Origin: Pseudomonadota bacterium
GTDB taxonomy: Bacteria > Pseudomonadota > Gammaproteobacteria > Burkholderiales > Ferrovaceae
Direction: 5' to 3'
NCBI GenBank assembly: GCA_021804705.1
Contig: JAJZHC010000083.1
Span: forward strand, 1-6,449
Length of the DNA stretch: 6,449 nucleotides
Part shown: one piece after another, positions 1 to 5,853 of the stretch
How the letters are laid out: every line of letters begins with the position of its first letter
Position numbering within the stretch: the stretch's first letter is position 1
Notes under the pieces: generated by a model
Databases searched by the model: none
What the model was told of the DNA's origin: nothing
Seen by the model: the letters and a program-made list of their open reading frames with translations, nothing else
Position numbers and translations under genes: made by a program

Positions 1-23
1 CCGCCCAGAATGCCCAGGGTCAT
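1..23 (-). CDS. 5' end of an unidentified gene (8 codons visible)
   Basis: Reading leftwards from the ATG at 23-21, the frame gives MTLGILGG and then leaves the window. The start is well constrained, because the TAG that ends the NIPSNAP gene (35-33) is in the same frame only 12 nt upstream and no other ATG, GTG or TTG lies between. The hydrophobic strand followed by a Gly-Gly turn resembles the beginning of PurK-type ATP-grasp proteins (LGILGGGQLGR...) and of aspartate/glutamate racemases (LGILGGMGP...). Eight residues cannot separate these. With 9 bp between stop and start it is almost certainly cotranscribed with the two genes upstream. No clear Shine-Dalgarno is visible, so translational coupling is plausible. 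That a gene starts here is moderately sure; its identity is not. Confidence 0.55.
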
Positions 24-32
24 GATGGCTGG

Positions 33-359
33 CTAGCGCAGCGCCGAGTAGGCGGTGGGTGCGAGCATCTGGTTTTCGATGCGCTCCACGATGATGCCGT
101 CGGCCTCGGACTGGGCGCGCCGGGCAATCCATTCTGCATCGGACTGGAATGCGTTCCATTTGGCTTCGCGTTCCGCGAGGCTTTCCCACTGCAGCAGATA
201 GGTCAGCGACTGGTTGGTGGGACCCACCAGGGTGGTCCAGAACCCCACCTGCCTGATGCCGTATTTTTCCCACATCTTCAGGGTGGTCTGCTCGAAGCGC
301 GCGTTCAGTGCCGGCAGGCGGCCCGGGGCGCAGTGATAAATGCGCAGTTCATAGATCAT
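33..359 (-). CDS. NIPSNAP family protein
   Basis: A 108-residue protein beginning MIYELRIYHCAPGRLPAL, the typical first strand and turn of the NIPSNAP family (a ferredoxin-like dimeric alpha/beta-barrel fold). The later part carries the usual aromatic-rich strand (residues about 38-55, GFWTTLVG...LLQWESL) and a helix starting AEREAKW. The family is small and cytosolic; its biochemical role in bacteria is not settled, so no substrate can be assigned. I chose the ATG at 359 over the in-frame ATG at 398. The former has an AAGGAA Shine-Dalgarno 7 nt upstream and starts directly with the conserved MIYELR, while the longer form only adds 13 basic, unconserved-looking residues. The start lies inside the end of the channel gene (11-bp overlap), so the two are likely translated from one message. 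Confidence 0.85.
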   Translation of the reverse strand: MIYELRIYHCAPGRLPALNARFEQTTLKMWEKYGIRQVGFWTTLVGPTNQSLTYLLQWESLAEREAKWNAFQSDAEWIARRAQSEADGIIVERIENQMLAPTAYSALR

Positions 360-1248
360 GCTGGGGTTCCTTGTGCGGGGTTTCGGTCTGGATGTCATGA
401 AAGCGGGTCATGTTAACAATACGCTCGCCTTCTGGCGATTCGCTGATGATGTCCACGAAATGGGCATCGAAGATGATGTCCCTGGCCTCATAGTTGTGGT
501 GGGCGTAGACGGTGGCCGCCATGGTTTCGTCGTGACCGCTCACCGAGACCGTAATGCGCGGATGATGGGCAGTGATTTCCGCGGCACCCAATCCATAAAA
601 CGGGCTTTTGTCGTCGATGCGATGGATCAGCGTCCAGGTCAGGGCAAATACCGGCGTGCGCTCGCGAATCAGCGCAAGGTCGTGAATGCGCACGAAATGT
701 TCGCCCTGGGCATTGACCTCCAGGCGCAGCAAAGACAGCGAGGCCGTGGCCTCCACAATGCGGTTGTGGCGCTCGTTGGCGATGCGCAGCATCAGGGCGC
801 GCCCGCCTTCAAAGTTGCGGATCACCGCATGGCGGCTGAACAGGATGCGCGCCGTGGGCTTGGAAAACCGTGCAAACACAAGCCCCGTGATGACGGCTAC
901 ACCCACCATCCCCGTGAGGCTTTCGATCATGGCCACCACATGCCCGGCAATGCTGGCCGGGGACATCACGCCATACCCCACCGTGGCCAGCGTCTCGGCA
1001 CTGAAAAAGAAACAATACAAAAAGGCGCCATCGTGGGTATTGGCCACACTGCCCGGCATCAGCCAGTAGACGGTGCCAAACATCAGGTTCAGCGCCAGGA
1101 ACACCAGCACCAGGGAAGTGAAAAACCCCGGCCAGGAAAGCGTCAACACCAGGTGATAGGGATCACGCAGCTTGCTGTGGTGCCCGCCGTGGGTGAGGAT
1201 TCTGGTATTGCCCACGCGCAGGGTGCGAATGATTTTTCTTTTCGGCAT
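349..1248 (-). CDS. KirBac-type inward-rectifier potassium channel
   Basis: A 299-residue inner-membrane K+ channel subunit, expected to form a tetramer. In order: basic N-terminus; amphipathic slide-helix region (about 28-40, RDPYHLVLTLSWP); TM1 (about 41-64); pore helix ending in ETLA; selectivity filter TVGYG at 89-93; TM2 (about 102-128) ending in the Kir-typical GLVFARFSKP; then a cytosolic IRK-type beta-sandwich domain (about 135-287). The length and the two-TM plus C-terminal domain layout match KirBac proteins and exclude a simple KcsA-like channel. Aligning TM2 by eye with Kir2.1, the rectification-controlling acidic position (D172) is a valine here (V117), so strong polyamine rectification is not expected. 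The residue after the filter is V94, not the Asp of KcsA-like channels. The ATG at 1248 has only a weak ribosome site. The TGA at 351-349 overlaps the NIPSNAP start. The family is clear; the physiological role (K+ homeostasis or membrane potential) is inference. Confidence 0.93.
   Translation of the reverse strand: MPKRKIIRTLRVGNTRILTHGGHHSKLRDPYHLVLTLSWPGFFTSLVLVFLALNLMFGTVYWLMPGSVANTHDGAFLYCFFFSAETLATVGYGVMSPASIAGHVVAMIESLTGMVGVAVITGLVFARFSKPTARILFSRHAVIRNFEGGRALMLRIANERHNRIVEATASLSLLRLEVNAQGEHFVRIHDLALIRERTPVFALTWTLIHRIDDKSPFYGLGAAEITAHHPRITVSVSGHDETMAATVYAHHNYEARDIIFDAHFVDIISESPEGERIVNMTRFHDIQTETPHKEPQHDL
367..372 (-). promoter_or_regulatory. Shine-Dalgarno of the NIPSNAP gene
   Basis: On the minus strand this reads AAGGAA, 7 nt before the ATG at 359. 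It lies within the last codons of the channel gene. It decides the start of the NIPSNAP gene in favour of the shorter, 108-residue form. Confidence 0.7.
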
Positions 1249-1300
1249 GGCCTGTGGGTTTCGGTTTAAGATGTGGCGAACCTAAACGGGAGAAGACTTC
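1249..1300. promoter_or_regulatory. Divergent intergenic region with a weak dyad
   Basis: These 52 bp separate the leftward channel gene set from the rightward hydrolase gene, so any local promoters for both must lie here or inside the neighbouring genes. An imperfect inverted pair, GTTTAAG (1264-1270) and CCTAAAC (1281-1287), has one mismatch and a 10-bp spacer and could be an operator, though arms this short arise by chance. The hydrolase ribosome site GGGAG is at 1288-1292, 8 nt from its ATG. I see no convincing sigma70 -35/-10 pair on either strand. Confidence 0.3.
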
Positions 1301-2353
1301 ATGCTACTGAGATTTTTTGTTTTTGCCTTGCTTTTTCTCACGGCGTCACTCTCGCAAGCCCAGATCATCACGCACGATACCTATATTGACGCCGTTGATC
1401 CCGGCATTCGCCTGTTTGTCCGCAATAAACAGGCAGACCCCGGAATCAAAGCCACCGACGACAATGTGGTGCTGTTCATCCATGGCGCCACCTTCCCTTC
1501 AACCCCTGATTTTGACCTGCAATACCAGGATTACTCGTGGGCCGACTGGATGGTGCAGCATGGCTACATCGTCTACATGTTCGACAAGCGCAATTATGGC
1601 TTTTCTACCCGCGAAAAAGCCATGGACGAGCCCGCCGCAAAAAACCGTCCAGTCACCCGTTCTTTCCAGGCCATCCGGGACATCGGTGCAGTGGTGGACT
1701 ACATTCAGAAGCAGCATCACATCAGCAAGGTCAACCTGATCGGCTGGTCCTGGGGTGCCACCACCGCAGGATTCTACACGTCACTTCACAGCGACAAGGT
1801 CAACCGGCTGGTCCTGTACGCTCCGGCTTACGCCTACGCGATGCATACCAACCTGGGGGCCGGTACGGCCATGCAGGACAAGCGCAAGCCCAGTGATTTC
1901 AACTATACGCTGGGCGCCTACCGCCTGGCTTCCAAGGCGGCCAACGACGCGCGTTGGGACGGCGAGATTCCCGTGCCAGACAAGAGCAGCTTTAGAGACG
2001 AGGGCGTTCGCGATGCCTTCGCCATGGAAGCCCTCAAGACCGACCCCACCAGCGAAACCCGCACCCCTGCCAGCCTGCGCGCGCCCAATGGGGTTCTGGA
2101 GGACAGCTTCATGCAGGCCACGGGCCGGAGGATCTGGAACGCATCCTCCATCTATGTGCCCACCCTGGTCATTGCCGGCGAGTTTGACACCTGGTCCTTC
2201 CCTGAAGATCGTGAACTGCTCATGCGCGACCTGACCAACGCCCCCGTGAAAAAAAGCGTACTCATCCCCAATGCCACGCATTTCGTGCTGTTTGAAAAGG
2301 GGCGCTTTCAGCTCTACAACGAAATCGACGCCTTCCTCAAAGCAGCCCCCTGA
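1301..2353 (+). CDS. Secreted alpha/beta hydrolase
   Basis: A 350-residue alpha/beta-fold serine hydrolase with an N-terminal Sec signal peptide (hydrophobic core about 5-15, likely cleaved after SQA, residue 20), so it should act in the periplasm or outside. The catalytic set is readable: oxyanion-side HG at 61-62 (LFIHGATFPS), nucleophile Ser150 in the elbow GWSWG (148-152), acid Asp296 in AGEFDTW, and His327 in NATHFVLFE. The segment between about 180 and 280 is the likely cap over the active site and would set substrate choice. The start is supported by GGGAG 8 nt upstream and by the signal peptide beginning right there. The family covers esterases, lipases, dehalogenases and C-C hydrolases, and nothing visible fixes the substrate. 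It precedes the molybdenum hydroxylase genes by 108 bp in the same direction, so joint expression is possible but not shown. Confidence 0.88.
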   Translation: MLLRFFVFALLFLTASLSQAQIITHDTYIDAVDPGIRLFVRNKQADPGIKATDDNVVLFIHGATFPSTPDFDLQYQDYSWADWMVQHGYIVYMFDKRNYGFSTREKAMDEPAAKNRPVTRSFQAIRDIGAVVDYIQKQHHISKVNLIGWSWGATTAGFYTSLHSDKVNRLVLYAPAYAYAMHTNLGAGTAMQDKRKPSDFNYTLGAYRLASKAANDARWDGEIPVPDKSSFRDEGVRDAFAMEALKTDPTSETRTPASLRAPNGVLEDSFMQATGRRIWNASSIYVPTLVIAGEFDTWSFPEDRELLMRDLTNAPVKKSVLIPNATHFVLFEKGRFQLYNEIDAFLKAAP

Positions 2354-2461
2354 TTTCCGGCACAAGCCACACAGGCCCGTTAGACTGAACAAGCCAGAAG
2401 GATTACGATATCCGCACTTGGTATGAAGTTTTCGTAGTTTTACCGCAATCAGGAGTACCTC
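2354..2461 (+). other. Intergenic leader before the hydroxylase genes
   Basis: This 108-bp gap between the hydrolase stop and the iron-sulfur subunit start is A+T richer in its second half. It ends in a good Shine-Dalgarno, AGGAG (2451-2455), 6 nt before the ATG. I see no hairpin followed by a T-run, so no intrinsic terminator, and no convincing sigma70 promoter. Whether the hydroxylase genes have their own promoter cannot be decided by eye. Confidence 0.4.
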
Positions 2462-2920
2462 ATGCTCACCCTCAATATCAATGGGCAAGACAAGCAATTT
2501 GATATCGACCCGTCAACCCCCATTCTTTGGGCCCTGCGAGACAACCTCAACCTGACCGGAACCAAGTTTGGTTGTGGCGCGGCATTATGCGGAGCCTGCA
2601 CCGTTCACATCAACGGGCTGCCCGTAAGGTCTTGCGTAACCCCCATTTCCGCCGCAGTTGGGCAACACATCACAACCATCGAGGCCATGGGCGACGACCG
2701 GATCGGCAAAGCCTTGCAAGCCGCATGGGTGCGACACGACGTACCGCAGTGCGGCTACTGCCAGAGCGGGCAAATCATGAGTGCCGCCGCGCTGTTGAAG
2801 ACCAATAAAAAACCCAATGATGCCGATATCGATAGCGCCATGAGCGGAAACATTTGCCGTTGCGGCACATACCAGCGCATTCGCGAAGCCATCAAGGATG
2901 CCGCAGCAACACTCGCCTGA
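2462..2920 (+). CDS. [2Fe-2S] small subunit of a molybdenum hydroxylase (IorA-like)
   Basis: A 152-residue electron-transfer subunit of the xanthine dehydrogenase superfamily. The N-terminal plant-ferredoxin-type domain (1-75) binds one [2Fe-2S] cluster through C38, C43, C46 and C58 (motif GCGAALCGACTV). The C-terminal helical domain (about 78-150) binds the second through C97, C100, C132 and C134 (QCGYCQSG and ICRCGTY). All eight ligands are present, and the length equals that of stand-alone small subunits such as isoquinoline 1-oxidoreductase IorA. It would pass electrons from the Mo site of the next gene product to an outside acceptor. It has no signal peptide, so it probably folds in the cytoplasm and is exported bound to the Tat-bearing large subunit, as proposed for related enzymes. 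AGGAG stands 6 nt before the ATG; 21 bp separate its stop from the next start. Family certain, substrate unknown. Confidence 0.95.
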   Translation: MLTLNINGQDKQFDIDPSTPILWALRDNLNLTGTKFGCGAALCGACTVHINGLPVRSCVTPISAAVGQHITTIEAMGDDRIGKALQAAWVRHDVPQCGYCQSGQIMSAAALLKTNKKPNDADIDSAMSGNICRCGTYQRIREAIKDAAATLA

Positions 2921-2941
2921 GAACCCGGCCAAGGAACTGCC

Positions 2942-5140
2942 ATGTACATAAAACAGAGAAACCACTCCACCCCAGCCCTGTCGCGGCGGGATTTTCTCAA
3001 GACCGGCTCGGCAATTGGGGGCGGCTTGGTCATTGGCTTTTTCATCCCGGGTGCCACCCGTTTCGCCAATGCCGAGCCAGCACCGAATGCGCCTTTTGCG
3101 CCCAATGCATTCCTGCACATCACCCCTGACAACAAGGTTACGGTTCAAATCAACCGGCTTGAATTTGGACAGGGCGTGCATACCAGCCTGACAATGATCA
3201 TCGCTGACGAACTTGACGCAGACTGGTCGCAGATGAGCGCCCAGCTCGCTCCCGCTGGCGATGCCTACAAGGACCCCGTATTCGGCATTCAGATGACCGG
3301 GGGCTCTGGCACCATCAATCATTCCTTTACCCAGTATCGTGAAATCGGCGCACGGGCCCGCGCCATGCTCATCGCAGCCGCCGCAGACCGCTGGAACGTG
3401 CCTCACGAACAGTGCCATGCTGCAAAAGGTGTGGTGTTGGGGCCCCATGGGCACAAGGCCACCTATGGGGAACTGGCGGACGCGGCCATGGCCCAGCCCC
3501 TCCCGCAAAAGATCGCGCTTAAAAATCCCAAAGACTTCCGCTTTATTGGCAAACCCATGCCGCGCCTGGATTCACGTGACAAATCCAATGGCAAGCAGCC
3601 GTTTGGGATTGACTTCGCCCTTCCCGGCATGAAGGTTGCCGTCATTGCCCATCCCCCCGTATTTGGCGGCAAAGTTGCCCAATATGATGCTGCCAAAGCC
3701 CTGGACATCAAGGGTGTGGCTGGCGTCTTCCAGATCCCGACGGATCGGGGTGGCAGCGGTGTGGCGGTCGTTGCCGATGGTTTTTGGCCCGCCAAGCAAG
3801 GCCGTGACGCATTGGCCATTGATTGGGACACCGCCAACGTTGAAAAAGTGACGAGCGCTGACCAGCTGGCACAATACAAGGCGCTCGCCAGGCAGACTGG
3901 CACCGTGGCGCGTGACGCGGATGTCTCGGCGCTCGCCACCGCCCCAAAGAAAATCGTTGCCGAGTACAGCTTTCCCTATTTGGCGCATACCCCGATGGAA
4001 ACCCTGAACTGCGTCATCGATCTGCAGCAGGACCATTGCACCCTATGGGTGGGTTCGCAATTCCAGACCTTTGACCGCGCGGCAGTGGCCGCAACTGCGG
4101 GCCTCAAGCCCGAGCAGGTCACCCTGAATACCCTGATGGCTGGCGGAGGTTTTGGGCGCCGTGCCGTGCCTACCTCAGACTATATTGTCGAGGCGGTCCA
4201 TGTGGCCAAAGCCTACCGGGCCAGCGGCAAAACGGGGGCAGTGAAAGTCATCTGGAGCCGCGAAGACGACATCCGTGGCGGCTATTACAGGCCGTCCCAT
4301 GTCCATCGGGCTGAAATCGGGCTGGATGATCAAGGCCAAATCCTCGCCTGGAACCATGTCATCGTGGGTCAATCGATTACCCAGGGAACGCCGTTTGCAA
4401 GCGTCATGATCAAAAATGGGGTGGATAACACCATGATCGAGGGCATGGGCGAGCCCTATGAGGTCCCGCTGAAGTTATCTGCCCACACCGTCACGGCCAA
4501 TGTTCCGGTGTTATGGTGGCGTTCCGTCGGCTCAACGCACACGGCCTTTGTCATGGAAACCCTGATTGACGAGGCAGCAACCCTGGCCGGAGTGGATCCG
4601 GTTGTCTATCGCCAAAAATTGATGGGGCCAAAATCCCAGCGCCACCAGGCTGCACTGAAGATGGCTGTGGAAAAGTCCGGGTATGGCACCCGCAAGCTGC
4701 CCAAGGGGCACGCCTTTGGCGTGGCCGTGCATGAATCGTTCAAATCGGTCGTGGCTTATGTGGTGGAAGCTTCCCTGGAAAAGGGCGTTCCGAAACTGCA
4801 TAAAGTGACCGCGGGCATCCACTGCAACCTGGCGGTGAACCCGCTAACCATCGAGGCACAGGTGCAGGGGGCCATCCTCATGGGGCTTGGCACCACCCTG
4901 CCGGGTGCGGCCATCACACTCAAGGATGGCGTCGTCGAGCAGCATAACTTTAGCGACTACACCGTTGCCCGGATGCCAGACATGCCCCGGGTAGAAGTTC
5001 ACATCATTCCGTCGGCAGATCCCCCCACCGGAATGGGCGAACCCGGATTGCCTCCCCTGGCGCCTGCTTTTGCCAATGCCATTGCCAAGCTAACCGGAAA
5101 GCGGTTGCGCAGTCTGCCCTTCAACCTGGAAAACGCCTAG
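2942..5140 (+). CDS. Tat-exported molybdopterin subunit of a molybdenum hydroxylase (IorB-like)
   Basis: A 732-residue catalytic subunit of the xanthine dehydrogenase family, isoquinoline 1-oxidoreductase beta-like branch, hydroxylating an N-heterocycle or oxidising an aldehyde with water as oxygen source. A twin-arginine signal is clear: SRRDFLKTG (14-22), a hydrophobic stretch (about 24-38) and probable cleavage after ANA (42-44). Family landmarks are FGQGVHTSL (75-83), TGGSGTINHSF (119-129) followed by R133 and GARAR (136-140), GGGFGRR (401-407) at the Mo-pterin site, WWRSVGS (525-531), and the C-terminal GMGEPGLPPLAPA, in which E700 corresponds to the catalytic glutamate of this superfamily. 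Length is normal for the single-chain IorB form, with no FAD domain. AAGGAA lies 5 nt before the ATG. It ends 64 bp before the tRNA gene; no cytochrome c or XdhC-like insertase follows. Subfamily confident, substrate open. Confidence 0.94.
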   Translation: MYIKQRNHSTPALSRRDFLKTGSAIGGGLVIGFFIPGATRFANAEPAPNAPFAPNAFLHITPDNKVTVQINRLEFGQGVHTSLTMIIADELDADWSQMSAQLAPAGDAYKDPVFGIQMTGGSGTINHSFTQYREIGARARAMLIAAAADRWNVPHEQCHAAKGVVLGPHGHKATYGELADAAMAQPLPQKIALKNPKDFRFIGKPMPRLDSRDKSNGKQPFGIDFALPGMKVAVIAHPPVFGGKVAQYDAAKALDIKGVAGVFQIPTDRGGSGVAVVADGFWPAKQGRDALAIDWDTANVEKVTSADQLAQYKALARQTGTVARDADVSALATAPKKIVAEYSFPYLAHTPMETLNCVIDLQQDHCTLWVGSQFQTFDRAAVAATAGLKPEQVTLNTLMAGGGFGRRAVPTSDYIVEAVHVAKAYRASGKTGAVKVIWSREDDIRGGYYRPSHVHRAEIGLDDQGQILAWNHVIVGQSITQGTPFASVMIKNGVDNTMIEGMGEPYEVPLKLSAHTVTANVPVLWWRSVGSTHTAFVMETLIDEAATLAGVDPVVYRQKLMGPKSQRHQAALKMAVEKSGYGTRKLPKGHAFGVAVHESFKSVVAYVVEASLEKGVPKLHKVTAGIHCNLAVNPLTIEAQVQGAILMGLGTTLPGAAITLKDGVVEQHNFSDYTVARMPDMPRVEVHIIPSADPPTGMGEPGLPPLAPAFANAIAKLTGKRLRSLPFNLENA

Positions 5141-5166
5141 GCCTGACCGGAGGTGAAACACCCGGG

Positions 5167-5195
5167 TTGAGTGGATGCGCCACATCATTTATAAT
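5167..5195 (+). promoter_or_regulatory. Sigma70-type promoter of the tRNA gene
   Basis: TTGAGT (5167-5172) and a perfect TATAAT (5190-5195) are separated by exactly 17 bp. Transcription would start around 5202, only a few bases before the mature tRNA 5' end at 5205. The bases just after the -10 (CGTCGGC) form a G+C-rich discriminator, a feature of stable-RNA promoters under growth-rate/stringent control. That regulation is inferred, not shown. Confidence 0.8.
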
Positions 5196-5204
5196 CGTCG
5201 GCTT

Positions 5205-5281
<77 letters not shown>

Positions 5282-5288
5282 AATTCCC

Positions 5289-5294
5289 GGAGGA
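5289..5294 (+). promoter_or_regulatory. Strong Shine-Dalgarno ahead of the leader ORF
   Basis: GGAGGA lies 5 nt before an ATG at 5300 and starts 8 nt after the tRNA CCA end. It is the only good ribosome site between the tRNA and dsbB. It is about 58 nt from the dsbB ATG, too far to serve it directly, but correctly placed for the small leader frame. Confidence 0.6.
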
Positions 5295-5297
5295 CAG

Positions 5298-5336
5298 CAA
5301 TGGGGACAGACCCCAAATTGGGGTCTGTCCCCATTG
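5298..5336 (+). repeat. Perfect palindrome of the GGGGACAGACCCC dispersed-repeat type
   Basis: Two 19-bp arms (5298-5316 and 5318-5336) are exact inverse complements around a single central A. In RNA this gives a stem of about 17 bp with an AAATT loop. Each arm also contains its own short dyad, GGGG-N5-CCCC, at 5302-5314 and 5320-5332, allowing a cruciform or two small hairpins. I recall the GGGGACAGACCCC / GGGGTCTGTCCCC motif as a repeat found many times in some proteobacterial genomes, REP-like and often noticed because it adds GTDP...GSVPI to predicted proteins. One copy in this window cannot prove dispersal. No T-run follows, so it is not a classical terminator. Confidence 0.85.
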
Positions 5337-5356
5337 TGGTATCCTCGCCACCATGA
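5300..5356 (+). CDS. Putative 18-codon leader ORF read through the palindrome
   Basis: The ATG at 5300 follows GGAGGA by 5 nt and opens a frame MGTDPKLGSVPIVVSSPP, ending in the TGA at 5354-5356, which overlaps the dsbB ATG (ATGA). Most of the peptide is simply the translated repeat, so it need not have a function as a protein. Its likely role, if translated, is to carry ribosomes through the hairpin and deliver them to the dsbB start, which lacks its own Shine-Dalgarno. The start codon lies at the base of the hairpin stem while the Shine-Dalgarno lies just outside it, so folding could lower initiation. Translation is inferred from layout only. Confidence 0.4.
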   Translation: MGTDPKLGSVPIVVSSPP

Positions 5357-5853
5357 ACTTATTACCGCGCCGTCGCCTGCTCTACATCCTGGGTTTTCTC
5401 ATCGCCACCGGCCTCATGGGTTTTGCGCTTTACCTGCAGCACGCCTTGGGCGAAGACCCCTGTCCCCTGTGCATTTTCCAGCGCATTTTCATGATCGTAC
5501 TGGGCGTGATCTTTCTGCTGGCAGCCCTGCACAACCCGAGAGATCTGGGCACCCGCATCTATGCCGTGCTGCTCTCACTCACCGCCGCCACGGGAGCCGC
5601 CATCGCCGCCCGCCAGGTGTGGCTGCAACACCTGCCGCCCGACCAGGTGCCTGCCTGCGGTCCGGGGCTGTCCTACATCCTGCAGGCCCACCCCTTCCTG
5701 AAGGCACTGGAGGTGGTGCTGAAGGGTTCCGGCGAATGCGCCGCCGTGGGTTGGACCTTTTTGACGCTCTCCATTCCCCAATGGACCCTGATGTGGTTCA
5801 TCGCCCTGGGGCTGATCGGGGTCGTCCAGATTTACAATCGCCGTTCATCATGA
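5353..5853 (+). CDS. dsbB: Disulfide bond formation protein B
   Basis: A 166-residue inner-membrane quinone reductase that reoxidises periplasmic DsbA and passes electrons to ubiquinone. Four hydrophobic segments are seen (about 10-30, 41-60, 69-89 and 143-161). The first periplasmic loop has the redox pair C37-C40 (CPLC) and the second loop has C102 and C129, matching the spacing of the E. coli pairs C41/C44 and C104/C130. R44 in CIFQR corresponds to the quinone-site arginine R48. All functional residues are present and the length is normal. The ATG at 5353 begins the expected short cytosolic tail (MNLLPRRR). No Shine-Dalgarno is visible in the 16 nt before it; the start overlaps the leader TGA. 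Its own TGA overlaps the glyQ ATG by 4 nt, so the genes should share a transcript, perhaps continuing from the tRNA promoter. Confidence 0.96.
   Translation: MNLLPRRRLLYILGFLIATGLMGFALYLQHALGEDPCPLCIFQRIFMIVLGVIFLLAALHNPRDLGTRIYAVLLSLTAATGAAIAARQVWLQHLPPDQVPACGPGLSYILQAHPFLKALEVVLKGSGECAAVGWTFLTLSIPQWTLMWFIALGLIGVVQIYNRRSS

Noticed and set aside
360..398. Longer NIPSNAP form starting at the ATG at 398
   Set aside because: It adds 13 basic residues before the conserved MIYELR start, and the good Shine-Dalgarno (367-372) fits the ATG at 359.
358..1269. A 303-codon open frame on the plus strand opposite the channel gene
   Set aside because: The minus strand encodes an intact KirBac channel with TVGYG and a full cytosolic domain. 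The opposing frame gives a low-complexity, His/Arg/Gln-rich product without domains, as expected from antisense reading of G+C-rich coding DNA.
1781..2497. A 238-codon minus-strand frame over the end of the hydrolase gene and the following gap
   Set aside because: It is antisense to a hydrolase with a complete Ser-Asp-His triad. The translation is Gly/Val-rich and featureless.
2585..3508. A 307-codon open frame on the minus strand across the two hydroxylase genes
   Set aside because: It spans the junction of two well-defined plus-strand genes with all cofactor ligands, and its product shows no recognisable motif.
5147..5166. Short hairpin (GGTG-AAA-CACC with partly paired flanks) after the hydroxylase genes as a terminator
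   Set aside because: The core stem is only 4 bp with a bulge, and TTGAGT follows rather than a T-run. The position also runs into the -35 of the tRNA promoter.
5298..5336. Palindrome as an intrinsic transcription terminator for the tRNA gene
   Set aside because: The stem is strong, but what follows (TGGTATCC) has no T-run on the plus strand. On the minus strand the exit side likewise lacks a T-run. A Rho-assisted or pausing role is not excluded.
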